Notes: generated from the sequence alone by a model not told the origin. Shown: positions 46,889-57,763, counted from the first letter of the stretch. The stretch is DNA of 64,000 bases from Mycobacteriaceae bacterium (GCA_028726465.1 JAQYQB010000026.1:124001-188000), one strand, 5' to 3'. Made by a program: numbers and translations.

Positions 46889-48066
46889 CGACCTCGCTCG
46901 CCCTGCGCCAGGCCGCCGGGACCCTAGACGCGGCCAGCGGAACGCTCGCCGGCCGCTCTGCACTACTTACCCATGATGGGGCCGCGCTATTGTGGGCTGG
47001 ACTAAGCGGCGACGCACCGCTGGTGGCCAGCCAAAACCTGCGGCACTACGCCCGGCAGCTCGAGCCCGAAGCACAGCAGATGCGACTGGCGGCCGGGCTC
47101 CTGGAGGCCTACGCGGAGCTCCATGCTCGCCTCGAAGACTTGGAAGGCCGCGCCGTCCTAGCGCTGGGCGGGACCGCGGCCACGCCGCTGCTGCTGGCCC
47201 TGCGCGGCATCGGCGACGGGCTGGACTGGGCGTGCGCGCGCAGCATCGACGCGCTGTGCACGGGCACGCTGCCGGAGCCGCCGCAGCGGCTGGGCGATTT
47301 CGAGGACCTGAGCGTCGATGCCATCCACGAGCTCAACCTGGTGACCTCCTCCGAATTCGTCCAAGAACTGGCCCGGGCCAACCCGGATATCCGGCTCCTG
47401 GAGGTCTCGAAAGGCCGGATGGTGGCGATTGTCCCGCCGCCCGGGGAGCCGGTATCCACCGAGCCGGCCAGTGTTACCACCTTCATCGAGGGGGTCGGCT
47501 CGGCCGAGCCGGAGAAATGGCAACGCACCATCGACAGGACGCGCCAGATAGCCCAGGCCACGGGCGGGACGGCCGTCGCGTGGGCCGGTTACGCCGCCCC
47601 TCCCGGCCTCGCGCACGGGGTCCACGCGGAGCCCGCCCAGCGCGCCGGCCGCGACCTGGCCCGCTTCCAGCGCTCACTGCGGCAGCGTTACCCGGACGCG
47701 CGGCATACGGTGGTCGGCTACTCCTACGGCAGCGTCGTCGCCGGCTCCGCCGCCACCCAGCCGGAAGGCCTGGCGGCGGACGACCTGGTCCTGCTGGGCA
47801 GCCCCGGCGCGGTGGCCGAAAACGCGCAGGACTACCGCCTGCACGGCCACAACCCGCAGGTGCACGCGCTCACGGCGAAAGGGGATCCGATCGACGCGGT
47901 CGCCTCACCGTGGGGCGGGATCCACGGTCCCGATCCCACCAGCCGCGGTTTCGGGGCCCGGCCCTGGCCCGAGCCGGTGTACGGCGATCACGGCGCGTAT
48001 TTCTCGGATCCCCGGTTCTTCGCCCACCTCGGCGACATCGCGCGAGGTAAGACAGGAGGTGCTTAG
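46885..48066 (+). CDS. Alpha/beta-hydrolase of the DUF1023 family
   Basis: The 393-residue protein has an N-terminal helical domain (about 1-150) and a C-terminal alpha/beta hydrolase. The nucleophile elbow is [17 protein letters not shown] (Ser of GYSYGS), the likely Asp lies in TAKGDPID, and the His is in YGDHGAYF near the C-terminus. Actinobacterial DUF1023 proteins are putative esterases or lipases, often next to small WXG-like or lipoprotein genes. The 4-nt overlap with the upstream small gene and with the convergent ald stop (48063-48066) makes this a very compact arrangement. The substrate is unknown. Confidence 0.8.
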   Translation: MTTSLALRQAAGTLDAASGTLAGRSALLTHDGAALLWAGLSGDAPLVASQNLRHYARQLEPEAQQMRLAAGLLEAYAELHARLEDLEGRAVLALGGTAATPLLLALRGIGDGLDWACARSIDALCTGTLPEPPQRLGDFEDLSVDAIHELNLVTSSEFVQELARANPDIRLLEVSKGRMVAIVPPPGEPVSTEPASVTTFIEGVGSAEPEKWQRTIDRTRQIAQATGGTAVAWAGYAAPPGLAHGVHAEPAQRAGRDLARFQRSLRQRYPDARHTVVGYSYGSVVAGSAATQPEGLAADDLVLLGSPGAVAENAQDYRLHGHNPQVHALTAKGDPIDAVASPWGGIHGPDPTSRGFGARPWPEPVYGDHGAYFSDPRFFAHLGDIARGKTGGA

Positions 48067-49583
48067 AACAGGCCCGTCGGCTTCTCGGAGTAGGACACGA
48101 GCATGTTCTTGGTCTCCTGGTAGTGGTCCAGCATCATCAGGTGGTTCTCGCGACCCAGGCCGGACTCCTTGTAACCGCCGAAGGCAGCGTGCGCCGGGTA
48201 GTTGTGGTACTGGTTAATCCACACGCGACCAGCCTGGATGGCGCGGCCAGCGCGGTAGCAGATGTTCTGGCTGCGCGACCACACGCCGGAGCCCAGGCCG
48301 AAGTTGGTGTCGTTGGCGATCTGGATGGCTTCGTCGAAGTCCTTGAAGGTCGCCACGGACAGCACCGGGCCGAAGATCTCCTCTTGGAAGATCCGCATGT
48401 CGTTGGTGCCCTTGAAGACAGTCGGCTCGATGTAGTAACCGTTTTCCAGGCCGTCGAGCTGGTTGACGTTTCCGCCGATGAGCGTCTCGGCGCCCTCTTC
48501 CGGGCCGATTTTCAGGTACTCGGTGATCTTGTCCATCTGCTCCTGGGAGGCCTGCGCGCCCATCATGGTCTCGGTGTCGAGCGGGTGTCCGATCTTGATC
48601 TTCTTCACGCGCTCGATGGCCAGCTCCAGGAACTTGTCCGCGATGTCCTCGTGGACCAGCGCGCGCGACGGGCAGGTGCAGACCTCACCCTGGTTCAGGG
48701 CAAACATGACGAAGCCCTCGACGCACTTTTCCAGGTAGGAGTCGTCCTCGTCCATGATGTCCGGGAAGAAGATCGACGGGGACTTGCCGCCGAGCTCCAG
48801 GGTGACCGGGATGACCTTGTCCGCGGCGGTCTTGTTGATGATCTTGCCGACCGGGGTGGAGCCGGTAAACGCAATCTTGGCGATCCGGTCGGAGCCGGAC
48901 AGCGCGGCGCCGGCCTCGTCGCCTAGGCCGTTGACCACGTTGAGCACGCCCTCCGGCAGGAGATCGCCGATAAGATCGAGCAGGAAGAGGATGGAGGCCG
49001 GGGTCTGCTCGGCGGGCTTGAGGATAATGCAGTTGCCGGTGGCCAGGGCCGGGGCGATCTTCCACGCGGCCATCAGGAGCGGGAAGTTCCACGGGATGAT
49101 CTGGCCCACGACGCCGAGCGGCTCGTGGAAGTGGTAGGCCACAGTGTTCTCGTCCAGCTGGGAGATGCCGCCCTCCTGGGCGCGGATCGCGCCGGCGAAG
49201 TAGCGGAAGTGGTCCACGGCCAGCGGGATATCCGCGGCGAGGGTCTCGCGCACGGCCTTGCCGTTTTCCCAGGTCTCGGCGACGGCGATCTTTTCGAGGT
49301 TTTCCTCGATGCGATCGGCGATGCGCAGCAGCACGAGGCTGCGCTTGGCCGGGGAGGTCTTGCCCCAGGTCTCGAAGGCCTTCTCGGCGGCATCGATAGC
49401 CAGGTTGATGTCCGCTTCCTTACCGCGGGCGACCTGGCAGAAGACCTCGCCGGTCACGGGCGTGATGTTGTCCATGTACTCGCCATCGACCGGCGGGACC
49501 CACTGCCCGCCGATGTAGTTGTCGTAGCGCTCGCGGAAGTTGGCGATTGCGTCCGGGGTGCCGGGGTTTGCGTACTGCGTCAT
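48063..49583 (-). CDS. ald: Aldehyde dehydrogenase (acetaldehyde-type)
   Basis: This NAD-dependent enzyme oxidises acetaldehyde and other aldehydes to acids. The 506-residue sequence shows [19 protein letters not shown], the catalytic Glu in [10 protein letters not shown], and the catalytic cysteine in [13 protein letters not shown], typical of the AldB/ExaC-like group. In C. glutamicum the ald gene next to hspR is required for growth on ethanol and is controlled by RamA, RamB and GlxR. Here CTAGGGGGTGA near 49711-49721 has the G-run expected of a RamA site, but that is only suggestive. Confidence 0.93.
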   Translation of the reverse strand: MTQYANPGTPDAIANFRERYDNYIGGQWVPPVDGEYMDNITPVTGEVFCQVARGKEADINLAIDAAEKAFETWGKTSPAKRSLVLLRIADRIEENLEKIAVAETWENGKAVRETLAADIPLAVDHFRYFAGAIRAQEGGISQLDENTVAYHFHEPLGVVGQIIPWNFPLLMAAWKIAPALATGNCIILKPAEQTPASILFLLDLIGDLLPEGVLNVVNGLGDEAGAALSGSDRIAKIAFTGSTPVGKIINKTAADKVIPVTLELGGKSPSIFFPDIMDEDDSYLEKCVEGFVMFALNQGEVCTCPSRALVHEDIADKFLELAIERVKKIKIGHPLDTETMMGAQASQEQMDKITEYLKIGPEEGAETLIGGNVNQLDGLENGYYIEPTVFKGTNDMRIFQEEIFGPVLSVATFKDFDEAIQIANDTNFGLGSGVWSRSQNICYRAGRAIQAGRVWINQYHNYPAHAAFGGYKESGLGRENHLMMLDHYQETKNMLVSYSEKPTGLF

Positions 49584-49756
49584 GGTGTGGAGTCCTTCAA
49601 CTGGTAGTCGGCATTGAGTGTGGTTTATGTGAAGACCTTCGCACCAAGCTCTACTTAGTGAGCCCAGTCACGAAATCTTGCACGCCATCATATCCAGTCG
49701 TTCCGGCTGCCGCTAGGGGGTGATCCTTTCCTGCTACGAACTACCAGTTGGGACAA

Positions 49757-49827
49757 GCAAAAATCCCTGCCCCCGGAGTCGGGGAACAGGGATTGACGTG
49801 GCCGCGCACAACGCACACGGCGCGGCC
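49757..49827 (-). terminator. Terminator of the dnaJ-hspR transcript (two stems)
   Basis: AATCCCTG (49762-49769) and CAGGGATT (49787-49794), with an inner CCCCG/CGGGG, form a long stem that reads into TTTTTG on the minus strand. A second stem GGCCGCGC/GCGCGGCC (49800-49827) lies between it and the hspR stop. Confidence 0.85.
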
Positions 49828-49851
49828 TAAACAACACGCAAACGGAGGCGC

Positions 49852-50262
49852 TTAGGCGGGGCGGTGTTTGCCGCCGCGGCGCGGGGACCACATGACCACG
49901 GAGGTCGAGCGCGGCACGTGGACCAGCTCGCCGCGCTGCGGCTGGCTTCCGCGCTTTTGTAATTCGGCGCGCAGCTGCGCGACCTCGTTTTCCAATTCGT
50001 CGCGCTCGGCGGCCAGCTTGTCGCGTTCCTCGGTGAGCTCGATGATTGCCTTGATGCCGGCCAGGTTGACCCCGTCCTCTTGGGACAGGTTCTGGATCTT
50101 GCGCAGCATCGAGATGTCGCGGTCCGAGTAACGGCGGCCGCCGCCGCTGGTGCGGGCCGGGGTGACCAGCCCGAGGCGGTCGTAGGTACGCAGCGTCTGG
50201 GCGTGCATACCGGACAGTTCCGCTGCCACGGAGATGACGTACATGCTAGAAAACTCGCTCAT
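49852..50262 (-). CDS. hspR: HspR, MerR-family heat-shock repressor
   Basis: The 136-residue repressor binds HAIR elements with DnaK as co-repressor and shuts off dnaK and clpB. The winged helix MHAQTLRTYDRLGLVTPART is followed by RRYSDRDISMLRKIQNLSQE and a coiled coil rich in Glu/Lys. ATG 50262 follows an AGGAGGTGAAAAG ribosome binding site. Its own targets in the window are the HAIR sites at 38233-38253 (clpB) and 54304-54324 (dnaK), forming a feedback loop. Confidence 0.93.
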   Translation of the reverse strand: MSEFSSMYVISVAAELSGMHAQTLRTYDRLGLVTPARTSGGGRRYSDRDISMLRKIQNLSQEDGVNLAGIKAIIELTEERDKLAAERDELENEVAQLRAELQKRGSQPQRGELVHVPRSTSVVMWSPRRGGKHRPA

Positions 50263-50275
50263 AGCTTTTCACCTC

Positions 50276-51466
50276 CTAGTTCCGCGTGGTGTCCCCGGCC
50301 CATCCGGCGCGGGGGTTGAACCCGGAGTCCTTCTCGGCCTGGGCGTAGGAGCGCAGCGCGCTGGAGGCGGCGGCGTCCAGGTTGTTCGGAACCTTGACTT
50401 GGACGGTGACCAGCAGGTCGCCGGACTTGCCGCCCCGGGCCGGGATGCCCCGGTTGCGTACGCGCAGCGTCCGGCCGTCCGGCGTGCCCGCCGGGACCTT
50501 GACGCGCACCGGGCTATCCAGGGTCGGCACCGTAATGGTGTCGCCCAACGCTAGTTCCGCGAAGGAGACCGGGACGGTGATTTCCAGGTCGTCGCCCTTG
50601 CGGGTAAAGACCGGGTCGGATTTCACGTGCACGGAGACGAACAAGTCGCCGGCCGGGGTGCCGTTGGGCCCGGCCTCGCCCTGGCCCGCCAGGCGCACCT
50701 TCTGGCCGTCGATAACGCCGGCCGGGATGCGCACGGTGATAGAGCGGGTGCGGTGGACGGTACCGGTGCCGTTGCAGGTCTCGCACGGATCGGTGACGGT
50801 CTGCCCGGTGCTGCCGCAGTTCTGACAGGGAGCGGAGAAGCCGAAGCTACCGCGGTTTTCCGAGGTAAAGCCCGTGCCGTTGCACTTCGTGCAGGTGGTG
50901 GTGTGGCCGGTCTTCGAGCCCGAGCCGTGGCAGGTGGTGCACGGGGCCTCGCCGCTGAGCTGCAGCGGGATGGTGCCGCCCTTGGCGGCCTCGCGGAATT
51001 CGAGGGTTATTTCCGTTTCGACGTCCGCCCCGCGCGTCGGCCGAGCTGCGTGGCCAGCACCACCGCCGCGGTTGAAAACGCCACTGAAGATATCCCCAAA
51101 ACCACCGCCTCCAGTTTGTCCAGAGTTCCCGAAGAGGTCGGAGAGGTCGAAGTCTTGCGCCCCGTGCGTTTGGCGAAACCCGCCGGGAAATCCGGCGCCT
51201 CCTGCCCGGCCGAAGCCGCCGCCCCTGCGCAGCATGGCCTTAAAATCGTCGTACTCCTTGCGTTCCTTCTCATCGGAGAGGACGTCGTACGCCTCGGCGG
51301 CTTTCTTAAACTTCTCCAGCGCCTCCGGGTTGTCCGGGTTGGCGTCCGGGTGGTTTTCCCGGGCTAGCTTGCGGTAAGCGTGCTTAATCTCGCTAGCGCT
51401 CGCGGACGAGGAGACCCCCAGATCCGCGTAATAATCTTTGTCTGCCCATTCTGGTTTAGCGCTCAC
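50276..51466 (-). CDS. dnaJ: DnaJ chaperone
   Basis: The co-chaperone stimulates DnaK ATPase. The 396-residue sequence has the J-domain with the HPD triad ([10 protein letters not shown]), a Gly/Phe-rich linker, four CxxCxGxG zinc repeats ([32 protein letters not shown]), and the C-terminal substrate domain. The start is GTG 51466 with GGAGGAG 9 nt upstream. It has its own gap and terminator before it, so a separate promoter is plausible (minus-strand AT-rich stretch around 51530-51545). Confidence 0.95.
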   Translation of the reverse strand: MSAKPEWADKDYYADLGVSSSASASEIKHAYRKLARENHPDANPDNPEALEKFKKAAEAYDVLSDEKERKEYDDFKAMLRRGGGFGRAGGAGFPGGFRQTHGAQDFDLSDLFGNSGQTGGGGFGDIFSGVFNRGGGAGHAARPTRGADVETEITLEFREAAKGGTIPLQLSGEAPCTTCHGSGSKTGHTTTCTKCNGTGFTSENRGSFGFSAPCQNCGSTGQTVTDPCETCNGTGTVHRTRSITVRIPAGVIDGQKVRLAGQGEAGPNGTPAGDLFVSVHVKSDPVFTRKGDDLEITVPVSFAELALGDTITVPTLDSPVRVKVPAGTPDGRTLRVRNRGIPARGGKSGDLLVTVQVKVPNNLDAAASSALRSYAQAEKDSGFNPRAGWAGDTTRN

Positions 51467-51543
51467 TGGGCATCTCCTCCTTTCGAGGTGAAATAGTGTT
51501 TCTCAGCCTCGCTATGTGTTTACTAAAAATTTTATCTAAGACT

Positions 51544-51582
51544 AAATAAAAGGGGCGCCGAGGATAACCTCCCCCGACGCCA
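51544..51582 (-). terminator. Attenuating terminator between grpE and dnaJ
   Basis: On the minus strand GGCGTCGGGGGAGG, a TTAT loop and CCTCGGCGCC form an imperfect stem followed by CCTTTTATTT. It should reduce dnaJ-hspR read-through from dnaK-grpE. Confidence 0.65.
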
Positions 51583-51592
51583 CCATTAGGAA

Positions 51593-52329
51593 CTAGCTCT
51601 GCTCGGACCCGTGCGAGTCCGCGCCGCCTTCCGCCTCATCCGCGGATGCGGACGAATCACTGGGGTCGGCGATGATGACCATCGCGTTGCGTACCAGCCG
51701 GTCGCCGACGCGGTAGCCGCGTCGCAAGACGGTGCCCAGCACCTTCTCGTCACCGCTGGAGAGATCCTGAACTGCTTCGTGGATCTCCGGGTCGAAGGCG
51801 TCGCCCTCTTCGCCGAAGGCGGCGAGCTTTTGGCCCTGCAGCACGTTGTTGAGCTTGTCGGCCATCGACTTCAGCGGGCCTTCCTCCAAGTCCCCGTGCT
51901 GGCGGGCCAGCTCGAGGTCGTCGAGGATGGGCAGCAGCTGGGCGATGACCTGGGCCTTGGCGTTGTCAATAACGCCCTGGCGCTCACGCTCGGTCCGGCG
52001 GCGGTAGTTGGTGTACTCCGCGTTCAGACGCTGCAGGTCCTCGGTGCGCTCGGCCAGCTGTGCCTCGAGGTTCGGCTCGGCGGCCGCCTCCGGGTCGACG
52101 TCGCCCTCGACGTCGGCCAGGGCCTCGTCCACATCTGCCTCGAGCGTGGGATCCAGCACGGCCTCTTCGGCGGCGTCCGCTTCCGCGTCGGCCTGGGCGT
52201 CCGCGGCTTCGGCCGACTGGGCATCGGCAGCCTCGGCGGCAGCTTCCTCAGCACGGTCCGCCGAGGTAGCCTCCGGATCGGTGTTGTCCGGGTCGCCGGG
52301 GTTATCCGGCATTCCGTTGAACTGAGTCA

Positions 52330-52330
<1 letters not shown>
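51593..52330 (-). CDS. grpE: GrpE nucleotide exchange factor
   Basis: The 245-residue protein releases ADP from DnaK. About 100 N-terminal residues are highly acidic and Ala-rich (low complexity). The coiled coil and exchange domain follow, with [32 protein letters not shown] and the C-terminal [23 protein letters not shown] 52330 overlaps the last base of the dnaK stop (TAATG), so translation is coupled. Confidence 0.94.
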
Positions 52331-54192
<1,862 letters not shown>

Positions 54193-54613
54193 AGTTCTTT
54201 ACTCCTTCTAAGTGTTTGTTTCTCGTAAGTTGATTGCCTGTGGCTCAACTTCTGATGAGTACGTCAGCCACTCTAACAGAAGTTTGCTTCAAGTCGTTCC
54301 AAACCTGAGTGCTGGCCACTCAATCTACACAACGCACCACTCGTCAAAGTTGTTCCCACTCGACTCAACTTTTTAAATCTTTTTCGTTTTCCCAGTTCAG
54401 AACACGTCGTCCACCTTCGGTTCCGCGAGCGTGTCCGAAAGTTACCTCCAACAAGTATCCGAAAGAGGATAGGCAGCAGGCCCAAAACTCGGCAGACTGT
54501 AAAGCACAGCAGCCGGGAACGGTCGCAACAGCAACGGGACTGGCTGGTTTTCGACCACCCCGGGCTGCTCCTACTCGAGAGACTCAGATTCTTATACACC
54601 GAAAGGAACTTTC
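54193..54613. promoter_or_regulatory. Divergent regulatory region between dnaK and the small acidic gene, with SigH promoter and HAIR
   Basis: This is a 421-bp non-coding region. For dnaK (minus strand), GGAA (forward 54297-54300) and GTT (54275-54277) are 19 nt apart, a SigH-type promoter. Next to it a HAIR-like repeat CCTGAGT-N7-ACTCAAT lies at 54304-54324. A weaker inverted repeat AAGTTG/CAACTT lies further upstream (54349-54372). For the plus-strand gene, GAAAGGA precedes ATG 54614; the TTATACACC near 54592 may be its -10. Confidence 0.7.
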
Positions 54614-54805
54614 ATGTTCGACTTCCTGACCGACCTCAGCTCCGCCATCGACTTCGAGCAGCTCATCAAGGGCATCTCCGGCCTGATCGACAGCTCCTCC
54701 GAGGGCTCCGAGGGCGAGGGCCTGTCCTCCGCTTTCGAGGGCCTGTCCTCCTCCGAGGACTCCGCTTCTGAGGCTGCCGAGTCCACCGAAGCTGCTTCCG
54801 AGTAA
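54614..54805 (+). CDS. Small acidic amphipathic protein, porin-like or peptide-effector-like (unassigned)
   Basis: This 63-residue protein has no signal peptide. The N-terminal half MFDFLTDLSSAIDFEQLIKG plus ISGLID forms an amphipathic helix with hydrophobic residues at 4/5, 8, 11/12, 18, 21 and 24/25. The C-terminal half is almost only Ser, Glu, Gly and Ala. Codon use is strongly biased to preferred C-ending codons, suggesting high expression, and GAAAGGA is a good ribosome binding site. Short, signal-less, acidic amphipathic proteins in Corynebacterium include the mycolylated porins PorA and PorH; phenol-soluble modulins of staphylococci have a similar helix. Which applies is open. It precedes the two-component peptide locus. 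Confidence 0.65.
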   Translation: MFDFLTDLSSAIDFEQLIKGISGLIDSSSEGSEGEGLSSAFEGLSSSEDSASEAAESTEAASE

Positions 54806-54853
54806 GCCTTAAACCTCCACTAAACAGAGGCACGAGACTCTTTCACTGAACTT

Positions 54854-54925
54854 CCCCCGCCGCCCGAGTTCGCGCCGCTCCCAAAAAGAGCGTCGCATGG
54901 GACAGACTCGGACGGCGGGGGTTCC
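54854..54925 (+). terminator. Long hairpin terminator after the small acidic gene
   Basis: CCCCCGCCGCCCGAGT (54854-54869) and ACTCGGACGGCGGGGG (54906-54921) pair over 16 bp with one mismatch, and the loop adds further pairing (GCTC/GAGC). The plus strand then reads TTCCTCT. Between here and 55122 I see no gene and no clear promoter. Confidence 0.65.
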
Positions 54926-55122
54926 TCTATCTTCAGCCCGACCACAGCCCACCGGCACACCAGCGCTAACGATGCCACCCGGCCCGCACCGGCCGCTCCG
55001 CCCCACCGCCCCAGCTCGGCCCATCCGACTCCGCATAGCTCGGACGATTCCTTTACGGACTAACGTTGAATACAGAACTTTCATCAAGACCGCACCTCGT
55101 TCCGCTCGCCAAAGGAGTCCGC

Positions 55123-56307
55123 ATGTCGGCACTACGACCCCTGCCCGCCCTGCGCAAGCTCCGATCCGTCATGACGCTCGAGCGGGCCGCGATCGTCGTG
55201 GGCGCCTTTTGCCTGCTACTTACCCTGCTCGGTGCCGCCATGGAGCCGCCGGAACTCCAACTGGTCTCCGTAGTATTGGGAATCGCGCTGAGCTGCGCGA
55301 CCGTAGGGGCCTACCGCTATCCGCTGGCTATGACGACACTCTTCCTCATCGTCTGGTTGACCGCCTCGCTCAGCACGCACAACACGTATCTCAGCTGTAT
55401 CTTTATCGTCCCAGTCTTGGCCGCCATCGTGGCCTACCACGGACGGGTGTGGCTCACCGCGGGCGCTGGGCTCACGCTGTGGGTGGCCGGGCTCATCGAT
55501 CCGGTCTCAGACCAGAGCACCGTCAACCTCCCTACGGCTGCTACCTGGGGTATGTACGTCAGCCTGGGCATCGTCATCGGCAGCGCCTACGGCCACTCGG
55601 CGCGGCGCTACAAAGCGGCCATGGTGGAATGGGACCGTGACGTCCGGAGGCGGCAGAACGATCTCGCCGAGATGCTGCATAATTCGGCCGTGTCCAGCAT
55701 GACGGTCAACACCATGCAGCTGGAGGCCTTGAGCTTGGAATACGCCAAGGACCCCAAGCTGGCCGAGCGCCTCGATGAGCTCAGTGACTCCATGCGCGCG
55801 ACCATGTCGGAGATCCGCGCCTTGACTAGCGTGCTGCGCAGCTCCAACGACGATCCCCAGTCGGTCCTCGGCATCGGCGACAAGACCGGCAAGAAGCCCA
55901 CCACGTTCGCGAAGCTGCTGACCGAAGAAGCCTCCCGACTCCAGAAGCTGAACCGCCAGCCTAAGACGACGGTCCAGCTGGACGATTTCGATCCCAGCTT
56001 CAGCCAGGACGTCCTCGACGCGGTCGCCGCCATCGTCAACGAGGCGTGCATCAACGCCGTCAAATACTCCCCGCCCGGCGCGGACATCGACCTACTTGTC
56101 CGGCCTTATCTGGGATGGATCAGCCTGACGATTTCCAACCCGATCGCCACGTCCCGAGTCGCTGACAACGCCATGTCTTCGGGCATCGGCCAGGCGTCCA
56201 TGCACCGGATCGCCACCACTATCGACGCCAAGCTCAGCAGCACGGAAAACGACGGCAACTGGGAAGTCACGTTGTCTCTTCCACCACATAGCTATACACG
56301 TCGATGA
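55123..56307 (+). CDS. Six-TM sensor histidine kinase with unusual H-box
   Basis: The 394-residue kinase has six transmembrane helices in its first 155 residues (among them RAAIVVGAFCLLLTLLGAAM and LQLVSVVLGIALSCATV) and no sizeable extracellular domain. The histidine (residue 186) lies in DLAEMLHNSAVSSMT: the canonical H-D-xxx-Q of NarL-partner kinases reads H-N-xxx-S. The ATPase domain keeps an N-box (NEACINAVKYSP) and a G-box (SSGIGQASM), but the DxGxG box is replaced by ISNP, as I recall for peptide-sensing HPK10 kinases. ATG 55123 is chosen for its AAAGGAG site. It is followed by a small exported peptide gene and a response regulator gene. Confidence 0.85.
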   Translation: MSALRPLPALRKLRSVMTLERAAIVVGAFCLLLTLLGAAMEPPELQLVSVVLGIALSCATVGAYRYPLAMTTLFLIVWLTASLSTHNTYLSCIFIVPVLAAIVAYHGRVWLTAGAGLTLWVAGLIDPVSDQSTVNLPTAATWGMYVSLGIVIGSAYGHSARRYKAAMVEWDRDVRRRQNDLAEMLHNSAVSSMTVNTMQLEALSLEYAKDPKLAERLDELSDSMRATMSEIRALTSVLRSSNDDPQSVLGIGDKTGKKPTTFAKLLTEEASRLQKLNRQPKTTVQLDDFDPSFSQDVLDAVAAIVNEACINAVKYSPPGADIDLLVRPYLGWISLTISNPIATSRVADNAMSSGIGQASMHRIATTIDAKLSSTENDGNWEVTLSLPPHSYTRR

Positions 56308-56319
56308 TCTCACATAACC

Positions 56320-56349
56320 TTGGCGGCTATCATTGAGCTAAGTTATGCT
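56320..56349 (+). promoter_or_regulatory. Possible promoter of the small exported peptide gene
   Basis: TTGGCG (56320-56325) and TATGCT (56344-56349) are separated by 18 nt. They could give the peptide and regulator genes a transcript independent of the kinase gene. Confidence 0.4.
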
Positions 56350-56403
56350 AACGCTTGCTACCATCTCGAACACTCTCTAGAGACATCCCTGGAAAGGACC
56401 CCA

Positions 56404-56568
56404 ATGAACGCTCTCGCAGGTTTCCTCGCACCTTTGCTCCTCTCTTCGCAGCTGATCGGCGGCGCCCCCGCCCTTAGCTCCCAGGACGCACCGGTTACCG
56501 TCGCCCCGTACGAGTCCGCCGCTGAAAAGGCCTTCGGCTGCCCGTCCCCGTTTTGCCCGGGTCGGTAA
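56404..56568 (+). CDS. Small exported peptide with C-terminal Cys-X4-Cys, between kinase and regulator
   Basis: The frame encodes 54 residues. MNALAGFLAPLLLSSQLIGG is a hydrophobic leader. Candidate processing points are after the AxA at residues 21-23 (APA) or the Gly-Gly at 19-20 (LIGG, as in double-glycine leaders). The mature part of about 31-34 residues ends EKAFGCPSPFCPGR, with Cys46 and Cys51 able to close a six-residue disulfide ring. A GAAAGGA ribosome binding site lies 6-8 nt before ATG 56404. The end overlaps the regulator start by 16 nt. Reading it as an expressed peptide is supported by its ribosome site, leader and operon position; a signalling role is inference. Confidence 0.65.
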   Translation: MNALAGFLAPLLLSSQLIGGAPALSSQDAPVTVAPYESAAEKAFGCPSPFCPGR

Positions 56569-57221
56569 TTAACCTCCTGGTCGTCGACGACGACCCGCTG
56601 GTACTCGAAGCGCTAGGACACTACTTCGCTAGCGCGGACGACATGAAGGTGGGCGCTACCGCCGAAAATGGAAAAGCCGCCCTTGCTCTGCTCGGGGAGC
56701 AAGATTTTGACGTCATCGTGGCAGATATTCACATGCCGGAAATGGACGGCACGACACTGCTGCGCAAGGTCGGGGAGATGGACAATCCCCCGGTCTTTAT
56801 CGCGATGACCGCCATGGACAATGACGACACCCTGTTGGACGTCATGTCCCACAAGGCGGCCGCCTATATCCTAAAAAGCTCGAAGCCCGCCTATATTTTG
56901 GAAACGGTGCGCGAAGCCGTGAAGGGCGGCACGGTGGTCACGCCGCAGTCGCTGACCCGCCTGGTTGAGCACCTGCCGGAGCTACAGAACACCACCACTA
57001 TGCGGCCGACGGCGGCGCTCGACAATCACGATGTTCCCCCGGCGCAGCTGCGGGTACTGGAGCTGCTGTGCGAGGGCCAGTCGAACGCGGAGATCGCGGC
57101 ATCGACGGGCTATGCCGACGGCACGATTAAGAAATACATCTCTTACCTGCTGGCCGAATTCCAGGCCAAGTCTCGTCTTGATCTCGCCATCAAGGCGCTC
57201 AAAGCCGGCTACGGCCAGTAA
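56553..57221 (+). CDS. NarL/FixJ-type response regulator
   Basis: The 222-residue regulator has a receiver domain with the acidic pocket VVDDDP, phospho-acceptor Asp58 in VADIHMPEMDG, Thr86 in AMTAMD, and Lys108 in YILKSSKP. A LuxR-type helix-turn-helix follows: PPAQLRVLELLCEGQSNAEI, then YADGTIKKYISYLLAEF. The likely start is TTG 56553 inside the end of the peptide gene, so translation is probably coupled. It is the expected partner of the kinase at 55123. Target genes are not known; the divergent-looking small acidic gene and putA are nearby candidates. Confidence 0.88.
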   Translation: MPGSVINLLVVDDDPLVLEALGHYFASADDMKVGATAENGKAALALLGEQDFDVIVADIHMPEMDGTTLLRKVGEMDNPPVFIAMTAMDNDDTLLDVMSHKAAAYILKSSKPAYILETVREAVKGGTVVTPQSLTRLVEHLPELQNTTTMRPTAALDNHDVPPAQLRVLELLCEGQSNAEIAASTGYADGTIKKYISYLLAEFQAKSRLDLAIKALKAGYGQ

Positions 57222-57376
57222 AAGCTGCCCAGCCCCGCCCTACCCCCTAGGTCGGAACTTCCTGCGGAAACAAATCAACCTTTCTACCCCCATCGGGCAT
57301 TTTCGCCTACCCACTAGCGTCAGTTGTGTGGGTTTCTTATAATGACCGCAATAGCAAGCAGCATTACACCCACCCG

Positions 57377-57399
57377 CTTGTGGTTGCTTAGGTCACAAG
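57377..57399. promoter_or_regulatory. Inverted repeat CTTGTG-N11-CACAAG upstream of putA
   Basis: The 6-bp arms are perfect. It could be an operator; the spacing does not fit the GlxR consensus TGTGA-N6-TCACA. Confidence 0.4.
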
Positions 57400-57667
57400 G
57401 GGAGTAGGGTGGCTGCACAACATAACGGCCGTTCCGCCCGGGGCGTCCGCAACCACGAGTCTTAGTCTTAGCTCTAGTGCCTGTGTGCTAGCTCCAGACC
57501 TAGTTCTATCTCTTTGTCCTCTAGCCAGGTAAGGAAGGTGAGCGTTGAACGTCTTTCTGGCGCGGATTCGCCGCGCGAGTGACCGGCCTCCCGTATAGAT
57601 AGCCGGCACACTCCGCCAAAAGATTGGTCCAACCTGCGGCACGCGCACCCGCGTGCACGGCAAGCGT

Positions 57668-57739
57668 ATGGCTGCTTCCCCGCCAGAGACTTCTGCCCCA
57701 ACCCTGTTGGGGCGACGTTTGGCGCGGCGGAAGCGTTAA
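57668..57739 (+). CDS. Possible leader peptide upstream of putA
   Basis: ATG 57668 opens a 23-codon frame, MAASPPETSAPTLLGRRLAR then RKR, stopped by TAA 57737. It contains a Pro-Pro pair (codons 5-6) and a third proline at codon 11, which could make ribosome progress sensitive to proline-tRNA. A hairpin GCCCCAAC-CCT-GTTGGGGC (57695-57713) lies inside the frame. No good ribosome binding site is seen, so translation is uncertain. Confidence 0.3.
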   Translation: MAASPPETSAPTLLGRRLARRKR

Positions 57740-57763
57740 ACAACACTTTCCATTTCCACCCGG

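Noticed and set aside
56404..57221. Peptide and response regulator as one frameshifted gene
   Set aside because: The regulator receiver domain is complete from its start, and the peptide has its own ribosome binding site, leader and stop, so a broken fusion is less likely than two overlapping genes.
57377..57399. GlxR (CRP-type) binding site upstream of putA
   Set aside because: The arms CTTGTG and CACAAG are 11 nt apart, which does not match TGTGA-N6-TCACA. I keep it only as an unassigned inverted repeat.
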